Shown in pieces: positions 27,265 to 36,298 of a DNA stretch of 64,000 bases. The notes beneath the pieces were generated by a model. It had not been told where the DNA came from, made no database searches, and worked only from the letters and a program-made list of their open reading frames with translations. Position 1 is the stretch's first letter. Each line of letters opens with the position of its first letter. Origin of the DNA: Polycladomyces abyssicola (GTDB taxonomy: Bacteria > Bacillota > Bacilli > Thermoactinomycetales > JIR-001). The position numbers were made by a program, and so were the translations under genes. The DNA is taken from NCBI RefSeq assembly GCF_018326425.1, contig NZ_AP024601.1, positions 1,414,001 through 1,478,000 of the forward strand, given 5' to 3'.

Positions 27265-28239
27265 ATGCTGAAGAGAAGAACGCCCGCAAAAAAATCTGCT
27301 GAAGGAATTTATGTCCTAGACAAGATAAAAATCGGTAAAGTGGATCAATGGGTGATGATCCGTGGAGCAAACAAAACTCATCCGGTTTTGTTCTTCCTGC
27401 ACGGTGGTCCCGGTGCGGCTCAGATCGGTTTTGCTCGCCCTTTCCAGGAGGCGTTGGAAGAAAACTTTGTCGTGGTTAACTGGGATCAACGGGGGGCGGG
27501 CTTGTCCTATTCAAAACAGGTAGCGCGCGAGACAATGAATATCAAGCAATTCCTTTCTGATACATTAGAAGTGGTTGAATGGGTGTGCCAGTCGCTGAAG
27601 AAGAAAAAAGTGTATTTAGTGGGTCATTCATGGGGGACCTTGCTGGGAATGCTGGCAATTCAGAAACGGCCTGATTTATTCTATGCATACTATGGAGTGA
27701 GCCAAGTAGTGAGTTACTTGGAAAGCGATCGGCTGTCATACAAATATTTGTTAAAGCGGGCAAAAGAGACGAACCATGCAAAAGCGCTCAAACAACTTCA
27801 AGCCATTGGAGCTCCCCCTTGGAATAATCTTAGATATGATCGGGTTCATCAAAAATGGATAAACGAATTTGGAGTGGGATTATCTCGCAAACCGGCGATG
27901 GTCGGAAACATTTTCATGAAGATACTGCTTGCTCCTGAGTACCGTCTCTTTGACGTTGTCAGGCACCTTTACGGACAATACTTCAGTTTGAAACTGATGC
28001 AAGAAGAAATGCGCAATCTCCATTTAGAAAAAGAAGTTCAAAAAGTTCAAGTTCCCGTCATCTTCTGCGAGGGACGTCACGATTATATTGCTCCTTTTGA
28101 ATTGGCAGAAGCCTATTATCAAAAGCTGGAGGCACCAGAGAAGAAATGGATTTGGTTTGAGCACTCCGCTCACTCGCCCCACTTCGAGGAAGCACAAAAA
28201 TTTAATCAAGTGATCTTGGAAAAGGCCAGATACCACTAA
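27265..28239 (+). CDS. Alpha/beta hydrolase (proline iminopeptidase-like)
   Basis: A 324-residue hydrolase. The oxyanion loop FLHGGPGAAQ, the NWDQRGAGLS segment, the nucleophile elbow GHSWG (Ser122), an acid in EGRHDYIAP and the final His in FEHSAHSPHFE give a complete triad. HGGPG and WDQRG are hallmarks of the proline iminopeptidase/epoxide hydrolase-like S33 branch; the physiological substrate is unknown. It begins at an ATG about 15 bp after GAGGGG. Confidence 0.88.
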   Translation: MLKRRTPAKKSAEGIYVLDKIKIGKVDQWVMIRGANKTHPVLFFLHGGPGAAQIGFARPFQEALEENFVVVNWDQRGAGLSYSKQVARETMNIKQFLSDTLEVVEWVCQSLKKKKVYLVGHSWGTLLGMLAIQKRPDLFYAYYGVSQVVSYLESDRLSYKYLLKRAKETNHAKALKQLQAIGAPPWNNLRYDRVHQKWINEFGVGLSRKPAMVGNIFMKILLAPEYRLFDVVRHLYGQYFSLKLMQEEMRNLHLEKEVQKVQVPVIFCEGRHDYIAPFELAEAYYQKLEAPEKKWIWFEHSAHSPHFEEAQKFNQVILEKARYH

Positions 28240-28703
28240 CACTCTAATATTAGTAATGTATTAAGCCTTTTGACAGCTATTCTTTCATTTTTTTACAATC
28301 CAAAAGCTTTTGGGGGTCCTGAGCGTGATGTCCTGGGAGCCTATAGGGCCAATTTTTTTAGTCCGGTGACCCCTATTAGATTGTTGCTGATGGGGCTGGA
28401 GTGGTGGGTTGGGCCGCCCAGTGCCCTCACAAAGGGGTATCCCAATAGGGGTACACTTATAAGGGTACTGCCAGCAATTTGACAAAATCCTACGCTAAGC
28501 AACTGGCAAGAGGCGATTGACACCGATCTCCTAGGCAGATCGGCGGCGAGGCAACGAACCGTCGAGAGCCTGATCTACCCGACATCCAAATTTTGGTTTC
28601 GTTACTACTCATAGGCCTACGTACAGCTATATTGGATAGAGATATTATGGTAACATTCGAATAATTAGATGTAATCCTATTTCCAAAAGAAAGGGAGAGT
28701 TTC
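28240..28703. other. Gene-poor interval
   Basis: No convincing complete gene is seen. A long-range inverted repeat, CCCCTATT near 28370 with AATAGGGG near 28443, could fold the interval. A short frame around 28518-28611 ending in WFRYYS looks like the tail of a lost gene, but I cannot name it. Confidence 0.4.
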
Positions 28704-28973
28704 ATGAAACAAGTAGTGAAACGCTTCTTCGAAGGTGGTATTAGTGTCGTTCTTCTATTTATTGCAATAGGTACCCTATATACGATGGTAGGTAGCTTAT
28801 ATGGTTGGCCTTCAGTCACGTGGAATGGGATGGAGTTAAATGTGTATGCTCCAACAAATATGGAGGCTGAGTTCCATTGGAATATCCTGTTGCTTGCCTT
28901 TTTAATAGGCGGGACGCTGGCAGTGGTACTCCATCGCAGATCAGCGGGAAGCAGTGAAGAAAGTCAATTATGA
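28704..28973 (+). CDS. Small membrane protein
   Basis: An 89-residue protein with two hydrophobic helices (VVLLFIAIGTLYTMV and HWNILLLAFLIGGTLAVVLH) joined by a short extracytoplasmic-looking loop. A GGGAGAG site precedes the ATG. No family is recognised. It lies within the segment bounded by the 121-bp inverted repeats. Confidence 0.65.
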   Translation: MKQVVKRFFEGGISVVLLFIAIGTLYTMVGSLYGWPSVTWNGMELNVYAPTNMEAEFHWNILLLAFLIGGTLAVVLHRRSAGSSEESQL

Positions 28974-29111
28974 GGGACGAAGTCGGTACCGATGACAAAC
29001 CCGATTTATAGGCCGGCACGGTTGGAAGTTCGCTCCCTTTGTGTCACGAGTAGAGGAGCAAGTCGGAAACCGTGTCCAGCGGCATTACGAGATTTTTGTC
29101 AACAGCCTCGA

Positions 29112-29134
29112 CGCCGGGGCTCCCGGCGTTTTTT
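29112..29134 (+). terminator. Terminator ahead of the GNAT gene
   Basis: CGCCGGG / CCCGGCG stem with a 3-base loop and six T, ending 30 bp before the GNAT start. It is preceded by the dispersed motif TTTGTCAACAGCCTCG, which recurs at 43543-43558. Confidence 0.85.
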
Positions 29135-29163
29135 ACAAAAAAAGGGGAAATTCGGAGGACACC

Positions 29164-29700
29164 ATGATCGATCAGTTTGAAACCGAACGTATCTTGGCCA
29201 GACCCATTCGCGAGAATGAACTGCCCGCCTTCCTCGACGTGATCCGCAGCAACCGCTTTTTCCTGCAAGTGACGGAAGGTTGCCCCGACTACCCCCTGTC
29301 CAAGCTGGAGAAAGACTGGAAAGAAGCGAACGAGAACCCAGATGAATGTATGCTAGGCCTGTTTGAAAAGAAGACGGAAACGGCCGCCGGCATTCTGACC
29401 TACCTGAAGCGTAACCCCAGGGACGGCTTCCCCTGGATCGGTTTCCTCATCTTCCGGCGGGATCTACACGGCCAAGGCCTGGGCCGTGAAGTCACCGAAC
29501 ACTTCCTGGATCTCGCTCGCCGCCGGTTTGGATGGACCTCCGTCCGCCTCGGCGTCCTGCTCGGCAACCACCCCGCCCAAGCCGCCTGGACCCGCCTCGG
29601 CTTCCGCAAGGTGGAGATGAAGGAACTCTTCAACCTGCCGGAAGATCATGCGGGAGAACGGGTCGTCTGGGTGATGGAGCGGGAGCTGATTTCGGGGTGA
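29164..29700 (+). CDS. GNAT N-acetyltransferase
   Basis: A 178-residue protein of the GNAT fold. The acetyl-CoA loop is RRDLHGQGLGREVTEHFLDLA and the late segment GNHPAQAAWTRLGFRKVEMKE is typical of RimI/RimJ-like members. The ATG at 29164 follows GGAGGAC. The substrate is unknown. GC content is higher than in neighbouring accessory genes. Confidence 0.87.
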   Translation: MIDQFETERILARPIRENELPAFLDVIRSNRFFLQVTEGCPDYPLSKLEKDWKEANENPDECMLGLFEKKTETAAGILTYLKRNPRDGFPWIGFLIFRRDLHGQGLGREVTEHFLDLARRRFGWTSVRLGVLLGNHPAQAAWTRLGFRKVEMKELFNLPEDHAGERVVWVMERELISG

Positions 29701-29757
29701 ATCCGGTTTTGATGGAGCCGCGTCGTTTTTGAGACTTTACGGTAAAGTGGAGGGAAT

Positions 29758-29955
29758 TCATACGTAAAGTATTGGAGGAAGCCCTGAATTACATAAGAGC
29801 AGGGGACACCCCTTGTATTGCCTAATTCTCCCAGGATTGACGGGCGAATTGTCGGCAGGGTCAGGATCCGGTCCCAAGCCACATAGTGGCGGCAGATTGC
29901 CGTGGATGTCATAGATGGCCACCACTTTCAGCTGGTTTCGTTCTTCACCTCGCAT
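29758..29955 (-). pseudogene. Metallophosphoesterase N-terminal remnant (inverted copy)
   Basis: The inverted repeat brings a second copy of the frame reading LKVVAIYDIHGN on the minus strand. Beyond the repeat the frame continues for about 30 unrelated residues and stops, so no functional enzyme is encoded. Confidence 0.6.
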
Positions 29956-29982
29956 CCCACTCCTTCCATTCCCGTAACAACT
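29862..29982 (-). repeat. 121-bp inverted repeat, right copy
   Basis: Exact reverse complement of 25856-25976. Here the dehydrogenase-derived 38 bp are cut off from their gene, so this is the duplicated copy and the left one the original. Confidence 0.95.
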
Positions 29983-30102
29983 TGGTGCTGGGATCTCCTG
30001 GCCCCTCTTGAAAAGGACAATAAGCACCTCAGAGGCGAAATTTGAAGGGAATCTGAGGTGTTTGTAGGACAATATCTGGTAGATACCTTTATGGAGGAGA
30101 GC

Positions 30103-30411
30103 ATGAAGATTATCAAACGTTATGGGGCATTTTTGATCTTGAATGCTGTTTTTCTCTTTATTTCGGGCATTCTTATTAATGCATTTGATTATTTTTATTT
30201 CATGCAGCATTTTGAACAGGGGACCGATTATTCACAATATCATGTATATTATCTCATCTTCATAGCCGCTCTAGTGATCTTCTTGATCAATGCTGTGTTT
30301 AAATTCCTGCTCAGATCCGAAATCAGAAACTGGATCCTTATCGTGATCAGCATTCTCATTCCCATGATCTCGTATGGTTCATTGGTTTGGACGGCGAACC
30401 TTATGTTTTAG
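30103..30411 (+). CDS. Small three-helix membrane protein
   Basis: A 102-residue protein with hydrophobic segments FLILNAVFLFISGILI, YYLIFIAALVIFLINAVFKFLL and WILIVISILIPMISYGSLVW. The ATG at 30103 is preceded by GGAGGAGAGC. Family unknown. It is AT-rich compared with the core genes. Confidence 0.7.
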   Translation: MKIIKRYGAFLILNAVFLFISGILINAFDYFYFMQHFEQGTDYSQYHVYYLIFIAALVIFLINAVFKFLLRSEIRNWILIVISILIPMISYGSLVWTANLMF

Positions 30412-30506
30412 CTAATCCTTGGGTAATGGTCATAAACATCAAATCTACGGACAACTGAGATTATGAGCCATTTCGTATTAAGTATTTGCTTAGTTCTGTT
30501 TGTTCG

Positions 30507-30622
30507 GCAGTGATCACCCCCAGAATTTCGAAACGCCCAAAGAGCTCTTGGAAACGGTGAGGATCAACGGTAAGACGATTCGAGATATCTTGCCAAAAGT
30601 AGAAGTCGATATGGTGTATTAA
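30507..30622 (+). pseudogene. C-terminal gene fragment
   Basis: An open stretch reads FETPKELLETVRINGKTIRD and ends with a stop after DMVY. It has the look of a genuine protein C-terminus but no start or ribosome site. Not identified. Confidence 0.3.
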
Positions 30623-30702
30623 AGGAGCATGTCATCTGGGCGTTCGTATCCCCGTACGTAACTTCCAATAGTAAATTGATTGGACATAACATTGTGGATT
30701 TT

Positions 30703-30728
30703 GCCCAGCCTTTATTGCTGGGCTTTTT
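30703..30728 (+). terminator. Terminator
   Basis: GCCCAGC / GCTGGGC stem, 7-base loop and five T on the plus strand, facing the P450 remnant. It would end transcription from the small membrane protein gene or its relics. Confidence 0.8.
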
Positions 30729-30743
30729 GGTCTAATTCGAGTC

Positions 30744-31973
30744 TCAAAAACGATCGTTTTTTGAGACTTCCCAACAGAGCCCCTTGTTGAAAGGAGCCAG
30801 TACCCTCAGTAAACCACCGGAAACATCTTCAGTCCTCGCATCCAAAAAGCTGGATCGCCACTCAAGCTGTTTTCGTGGCACGCCAAGCGCAAGACCGGGA
30901 ATGCGCTTTATAAGGGTGGAAATGGCGATTTTTGCTTCCAATCGGGCAAGCGGAGCCCCAAGGCAATAGTGGATGCCATAACCGAACCCGATATGGGGAT
31001 TATGCTTGCGGGTGATGTCCAAACGGTTCGGATCGGCAAATTGTCTCGGATCCCGGTTAGCCGAAGCGAGTGCCACAAGCACCATATCGCCCCTTTTGAT
31101 TGTCTGGCCATGCATGGTGACCTCTTTACCCGCAAAACGGTTGGTGGCAAATTCGACCGGACTGTAATAACGCAAAAATTCCTCCACCGCCGATGGCATC
31201 CATTCAGGGTGATTTTTGAGAAGCTCCAATTGCTCAGGATTTTCGAACAAGGCCAACACGCCGTTTCCGATCAGGTTCACCGTTGTTTCATGGCCGGCGA
31301 CGATCAGCAGGAAAATCATGGCATACAACTCTTTTTCCGTCAACTTCTCCCCTTCGGCTTCCGCATGCACAAGGCCCGAAATCAAATCTTCCGCCGGGTA
31401 TCGCCGGCGATTTTCGATCAAATCACTTAAGTACGCTACAAACTCTTTGATCTGTGGAACCGCTTGCCGCATCTTTTCCGGATGGTTGGAAGCATCCACG
31501 ATAGCATTGGACCAATCACGGAACTTCATGCGGTCATCAAGTGGAATTCCCAACATGTCACTGATGACGATAATCGGAAGCGGAAGGCATAATTATGGAT
31601 CAAATCCATACGCCCCGCCTCTAGCACCCGATCCAAAAGTTCATCCGCAATGGCTTGGATCCGGTCAGCCGCGCAATCGCGTATGATCTGGCGGGTCCAT
31701 CGCCAACATATGGTGAAGCAACAATTCTATCTCCGGGGCAGCAATCAACTGCGAAAATCGCTCTTCCCCCAGCACGGTGCGACCTCGATTCAGAAAACGA
31801 GGATCCTTCAACACATTCACTGCATCTTCGTAACGAGTGATAATCCAGCCATCCAGCCCGTTTGGCATCCTTATCCGGTAAACCGGAGCGTTTTCGCGTA
31901 ATTCCTCATACAACGAGTAGGCAAAATCTTTGTAATCCGGCGCAAACAAATCAAAGTTGAATTGTTTGTCCAT
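30744..31973 (-). pseudogene. Cytochrome P450 with at least two frame disruptions
   Basis: Start at 31973 after GGAGG; the N-terminal part reads DKQFNFDLFAPDYKDFAYSL and MDPPDHTRLRG. A stop and deletion then remove the segment normally containing AFTPR. Coding resumes in another frame (ADRIQAIADELLDRVLEAG) and shifts again near 31590 into IIVISDMLGIPLDDRM. The remainder is intact: I-helix AGHETT, EFLRY (ExxR) and the heme loop FGYGIHYCLGAPLARLE. It resembles the CYP107/CYP109 type. Not functional unless the disruptions are sequence errors. The 3' end forms part of a repeat also found at 41278-41323. Confidence 0.88.
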
Positions 31974-32249
31974 GAATGGTCCTCCATTTCTTAGTCTCCC
32001 CTCATTTATACCCGTTTCCCAATTCATTAATCAATGAATTTTTTGTTAATTAAGAACGAAAACTCACGGGCTTTAGTCTCAATAGTGCCCGGCTTTTATG
32101 CTGGGTTCTTTTCTGTCCTCTATCGCCAAAATAGCCTATCTCATCACCGTGGGAGGCCTACCCCACGGGATATAAATATATTTTCTAACACAAACAAAAT
32201 ATTTCGAGATTAATAGAATATATCACCAAAGATTGGAAGTAAGGATTCT

Positions 32250-32502
32250 ATGACAAATCCTACAAGAATTACCTCTCAGGAAGAGGAAGTATCTGTGGAA
32301 CAGGCAATAACGTCATGGAGAAACTCGAACAGTACGTTGTGAAAGGACATCACTTCGTACTCGTCACTTCACTATTAGACCAGGCGAAGTTTTAGTTGTT
32401 ATTTGTGCTAGAACAAGACGAATATTCGTTTTCTTCTGTAGAGGATTTAGAATCAGAAGAGTTGTACCTGAAAACACGGTTGTTACCGTGAGATGTTTAT
32501 AA
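32250..32502 (+). pseudogene. Decayed copy of the Arg-rich four-Cys protein gene
   Basis: This is a degenerate duplicate of the minus-strand gene at 41605-41883. It starts ATG at 32250 and keeps EEEVSV-QAI, but about 16 nt are lost after codon 20, shifting the frame to an early stop. The second half still matches at DNA level, with a further 12-nt deletion. Similarity also extends outside the frame, from about 32147 to 32540. Confidence 0.8.
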
Positions 32503-32970
32503 AACTATCCCCAAGTGAATCCTAGCGTTTTCTGTCAACGAGCTGAATCTCAGCACGAAAATACGCATTGATGACGTCAGAGGCCAAAATTTTGGGGCTG
32601 TGAAGGTGTTGAAAGCCGGGGAAAACCCCGGCTCAGAAAATGAAGGCGGGCACAATGCGTTTTCACGGATTCGGCGTCGGTGCACTACTAGGGAAGGTGA
32701 GGGTCGACATTGGACTTTGAAGAGTTTCCATTGGAAGATGTCTTGCATTTTCAGTATATAAAAGGATTGTAAAAGAATTTGTGATAAATTGCACAAAATA
32801 AGTGACGATATTATGACAGTGATTTTCTTATATCGCGCTGTTATCCAAATCTTATTTTCTACAACCTATAAATAATATGTGATGTATTTCGCAAAGTAAA
32901 CATCATCCACACACAAAAAAAGAGAGGGTTTCCCCTCTTCCCCAACACATAATGCCAGGTCTTTTTTTAT

Positions 32971-33146
32971 CTATCTGCTGCCGTCACCCCACCTGTCCCG
33001 GTTCAACCGATAAAGCTCGATCTCCATTCCAAACTCCTCCGAACAACGCTCCAGTATGGTCCGGATCTCCTCCCAGTCTCCACCGGCGAGACCCGCACCG
33101 ATCCTGTACGGCAACCCCACCCGAACCCAGGCCGGATCTTCATTTA
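32971..33146 (-). pseudogene. Macro-domain protein C-terminal fragment, copy A
   Basis: The minus strand reads EDPAWVRVGLPYRIGAGLAG, then GDWEEIRTMLERCSEE and EIELYRLNRDRWG before a stop. IGxGLAGGDW is the C-terminal signature of macro-domain (ADP-ribose-binding) proteins. Only the last third is present. A 172-bp direct repeat of it lies at 37295-37466. Confidence 0.65.
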
Positions 33147-33253
33147 ACTCCCTTTTACCACATGCATATACCTGTTCATTCGGGAGGAAATGAAAAAATT
33201 TCGTAGAATATAAGACTTTGTTTTGTTCACATCAAAACGTGGAGGATGAGAGG

Positions 33254-34225
33254 ATGAAGCGTCGAATTTGGTGGGGGACATGGGTCATGCTGTTGACCTT
33301 GTTGACGGGTATGTCCTTTGCGTCACCCGCATCGGCCGAGGGCCTTCAGGAGAAGATCGTGTATTCCAAAGCAGTGGGGGATATGGGTGGCAGAGAGGTG
33401 TTTATTGCCAATCCTGATGGAACCGGTGAACAACAGTTGACCCAAACCCCTAGTTTGGATGAGACCCACAATCAGGCAGATGAGCCCGTGTTGTCTCCCG
33501 ATGGGAAGAAAATCGCCTATGTTTCCGATTGGAACGGGGGAAGTTACGAAATCTGGGTCATGAATGTCGACGGCAGCGACAAAGTACAAATTACACACAA
33601 CGGAATGAGAAATGTGGAGCCAGTTTGGTCACCTGATGGAAGCAAAATCCTGTTTTCCAGCGCATGCATGGGTACCGACTTCGAACATTGTTCCGGAGGG
33701 GATACGTCCAGCGACTTATGGGTATACGACATCAATACCAACACGTTTACCAATCTCACAAACACGCCCGATGTATATGAGGAATCGGCAGACTGGTCAC
33801 CTGACGGTACAAAAATCGTCTATTCAGCGTATTGGAAACCGGGTCAGTTCGCCAGCAACCAATGGGATCTGTTCATTGCCAATGCCGACGGAACCAATCC
33901 TCAACCTTTGATGATCGATAACAAACATGAGTATCATCCCAAGTGGACAGCAAATGATACGATTTTCTTTATCCGTGACGATACGGTCACTTCTCCCAAT
34001 TATCAGTTTGGGATCTATCAATTTAATTTGACTACAAAAACTTTATCTCCTTTGTACAGCCGAAATGGTTGGATTACACGGATGGCGGTCAATCCCAACG
34101 GAAATCAAATCGCCTTTACGAGTCCCAGTGACGGAACTTACACGATGGACTTGGCCAATCCTTCACCGGTACAAGTTCTCCCCGCCGGTTCCGCCATCGG
34201 TGATTGGGGATATGCGAAGCAATGA
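33254..34225 (+). CDS. Secreted TolB-like beta-propeller protein
   Basis: A 323-residue protein with a signal peptide (basic start, WVMLLTLLTGMSF core, cleavage near ASPASAEG). It has PD40/WD40-like blades, each with the repeat signature SPDGKKIAYVSD, SPDGSKILFSS, SPDGTKIVYSA and the D-P-D-G-T turns (NPDGTGEQQLT, NADGTNPQPL). This is the TolB-type propeller used for protein or glycan binding outside the cell; no enzyme domain is attached. The ATG follows GGAGG. It stands alone between remnants. Confidence 0.85.
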   Translation: MKRRIWWGTWVMLLTLLTGMSFASPASAEGLQEKIVYSKAVGDMGGREVFIANPDGTGEQQLTQTPSLDETHNQADEPVLSPDGKKIAYVSDWNGGSYEIWVMNVDGSDKVQITHNGMRNVEPVWSPDGSKILFSSACMGTDFEHCSGGDTSSDLWVYDINTNTFTNLTNTPDVYEESADWSPDGTKIVYSAYWKPGQFASNQWDLFIANADGTNPQPLMIDNKHEYHPKWTANDTIFFIRDDTVTSPNYQFGIYQFNLTTKTLSPLYSRNGWITRMAVNPNGNQIAFTSPSDGTYTMDLANPSPVQVLPAGSAIGDWGYAKQ

Positions 34226-34285
34226 AAAAAGTAGTAATACTGTTGACCTACTACCTTTGTCGGACTACTTGGGAGTTGATTGAAC

Positions 34286-34312
34286 CAAAAAGCCACCCTA
34301 AAAGAGGGTGGC
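34286..34312 (-). terminator. Terminator downstream of fdhA
   Basis: GCCACCCT / AGGGTGGC stem with loop AAAAG; on the minus strand it is followed by five T. It may also act for the plus-strand propeller gene. Confidence 0.8.
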
Positions 34313-34451
34313 TGTAAAAAAGAGCATGCTAGCCACTGCGCTACTGCACCTACCGCCCACCACCTTGCGCTAACAGATCAGCGGTGTTTTTTCGACCATT
34401 ACATACCCAAACCTTTACTCAAATTGAAAACAGTCTCCATTCCAAAGAAGA

Positions 34452-35669
34452 TTACTGTTTAATCATTCCATGCGGATCAATGACAAATTTTTTGGAAACG
34501 CCCTTATCAAAATCCCGGTAAGCTGTCGGAGCTTGATCAAGCGAAATGACAGTTGCATTGACAGCTTTGGCAATTTTCGCTCTTCCGCTTAAAATAGCCA
34601 TCATCAAATCCCTGTGGTATCTCATCACCGGTGTTTGGCCAGTGACAATGGTATGGGCTTTGGCCCAACCGAGACCGAAGCGGATTTTCAGCGTGCCAAT
34701 TTTGGCATCTTCATCCACAGCACCAGGATCCCCTGTTACATACAAACCGGGGATGCCGAGACGACCACCGGCACGGGTAATATCCATTATTGAATTCAAT
34801 ACGGTGGCTGGCGCTTCCGTATGATTCGGCCCATGCCCGTGTGCTTCGAAACCTACGCAGTCAATAGCAGCATCCACTTCCGGAACGCCAAGTACCTGTT
34901 CAATTTGCTCTGCAATATTATCGTGTTTACTTACGTCAATCGTCTCACATCCAAAGCTGCGTGCTTGGGCCAGCCTTTGTTCATTAAGGTCGCCTACGAT
35001 GACTACCGCAGCTCCTAGAAGTTGAGCAGAATGTGCTGCAGCAAGTCCTACCGGTCCGGCTCCAGCCACGTAAACCGTTGAGCCCGGCTTGACACCTGCA
35101 CTTAATGCGCCGTGATAACCGGTCGGGAAAATATCAGAAAGCATTGTGAGGTCTCGAATTTTTTCCATTGCCTGATCTTTGTCCGGAAACTTAAGCAGTT
35201 GAAAATCTGCATAAGGAACCATTACGTATTCCGCTTGTCCACCGACCCACCCACCCATATCAACATATCCATATGCCGATCCCGGTCGGTCGGGATTAAC
35301 ATTCGAGCACACGTGTGTGTTCTGTTCTTTACAATTACGGCAACGACCGCAAGCGATGTTGAACGGAACCGACACAAGGTCGCCTTTTTTGACAAACTCA
35401 ACATCCCGTCCTACTTCAATGACTTCACCCGTAATTTCATGTCCAAGAACAAGCCCGGAAGGAGCTGTTGTGCGTCCTCTGACCATATGCTGGTCACTGC
35501 CACAAATATTAGTTGAAACAACCTTTAAAATCACTCCATGTTCACATTTTCGTCCTACATTCAAAGGATTTACTCCTGGACCATCCCTCAACACAAGTTC
35601 AGGATAGTCAATTGTCTGAACTTCAACCTTTCCCGGTCCTGTATAAACCACTGCTCGATTTCCCGCCAT
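34452..35669 (-). CDS. fdhA: Glutathione-independent formaldehyde dehydrogenase
   Basis: A zinc- and NAD-dependent medium-chain dehydrogenase of 405 residues. It matches the Pseudomonas putida type enzyme in long stretches that I recognise: STNICGSDQHMVRGRTTA, VLGHEITGEVIEVGRD, PFNIACGRCRNCK (structural zinc cysteines), YVAGAGPVGLAAAHSA (NAD), PATVLNSIMDITRAGG and GLGWAKAHTIVTGQTPV. It oxidises formaldehyde to formate without glutathione; some members act as dismutases. A ribosome site AAGGGGAATGG precedes the ATG. No C1 pathway genes are adjacent. Confidence 0.93.
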   Translation of the reverse strand: MAGNRAVVYTGPGKVEVQTIDYPELVLRDGPGVNPLNVGRKCEHGVILKVVSTNICGSDQHMVRGRTTAPSGLVLGHEITGEVIEVGRDVEFVKKGDLVSVPFNIACGRCRNCKEQNTHVCSNVNPDRPGSAYGYVDMGGWVGGQAEYVMVPYADFQLLKFPDKDQAMEKIRDLTMLSDIFPTGYHGALSAGVKPGSTVYVAGAGPVGLAAAHSAQLLGAAVVIVGDLNEQRLAQARSFGCETIDVSKHDNIAEQIEQVLGVPEVDAAIDCVGFEAHGHGPNHTEAPATVLNSIMDITRAGGRLGIPGLYVTGDPGAVDEDAKIGTLKIRFGLGWAKAHTIVTGQTPVMRYHRDLMMAILSGRAKIAKAVNATVISLDQAPTAYRDFDKGVSKKFVIDPHGMIKQ

Positions 35670-36042
35670 TTTTCCATTCCCCTTTACATTTAAAATTAAT
35701 ACTTATAAGCGATTGTTCCGCCATAAAAGGTACCGATGGTAATTTAAAAAAATCCTACGCTAAACAAGGGAGATTGATTCCTCCGTTCTATTTAAGTGAC
35801 CTAAAACTCCTCTAATGTACGGTAGATCGTAGACTCGAACTCGATGAAGCCTAAGTACAAGCTGCATCTTATAATGGGGATAATTATCGGTAGAAGCCAC
35901 GCCGGTTTGGTGGCTGGCCTCGGCCAGCAATTGTACCGAACACAAAATCGCTCCGTTGATTTTGCTGTTACCTTAGTGGACATGATATTTTGAGGATATC
36001 CGAAACCTTAGCGGACATTGAGAGGTGATTTTGTGGGGAGCT

Positions 36043-36072
36043 AATGTCCGCTAATGGTATTTAGCGGACATT
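36043..36072. repeat. TGTCCGCTAA palindrome, left copy
   Basis: AATGTCCGCTAA and TTAGCGGACATT form a perfect 12-bp inverted repeat with a 6-base centre. The same palindrome occurs at 37262-37290, on the other side of the methyltransferase gene. Confidence 0.8.
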
Positions 36073-36143
36073 AAGTAATACTAAGTATCAACCATAAGTT
36101 TCTCGTTATTTACACTTGGTCACAGCAAACATGAAAGTAATAC

Positions 36144-36172
36144 TTGACAAATATATAAAATTATGATATAAT
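36144..36172 (+). promoter_or_regulatory. Consensus sigma-A promoter
   Basis: TTGACA, 17-bp spacer, TATAAT: a perfect match to both boxes, 127 bp ahead of the methyltransferase. It is in strongly AT-rich DNA. Confidence 0.85.
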
Positions 36173-36298
36173 AAAAATTTTATTGACATAAAATTAAAAA
36201 ATGTGATACATATTATATGTAATTACATCTGATGATTTAATCAGATAAAGATGATGCTTTTTTCCAGATCACGACCTTTCTAAAAAGGAGGATTTTCG

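Larger units (their letters stand above)
35670..36298. other. AT-rich interval with transposon-end-like sequences
   Basis: No complete gene. The interval contains several TGTCC(A/G)CTAA units: 35972-35981 and 36006-36015 in one orientation, and the palindrome at 36043-36072. An imperfect inverted repeat, CTGGCC-TC-GGCCAG, lies near 35915. These look like the ends of lost insertion sequences. The 3' half carries the promoter of the following methyltransferase. Confidence 0.45.
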
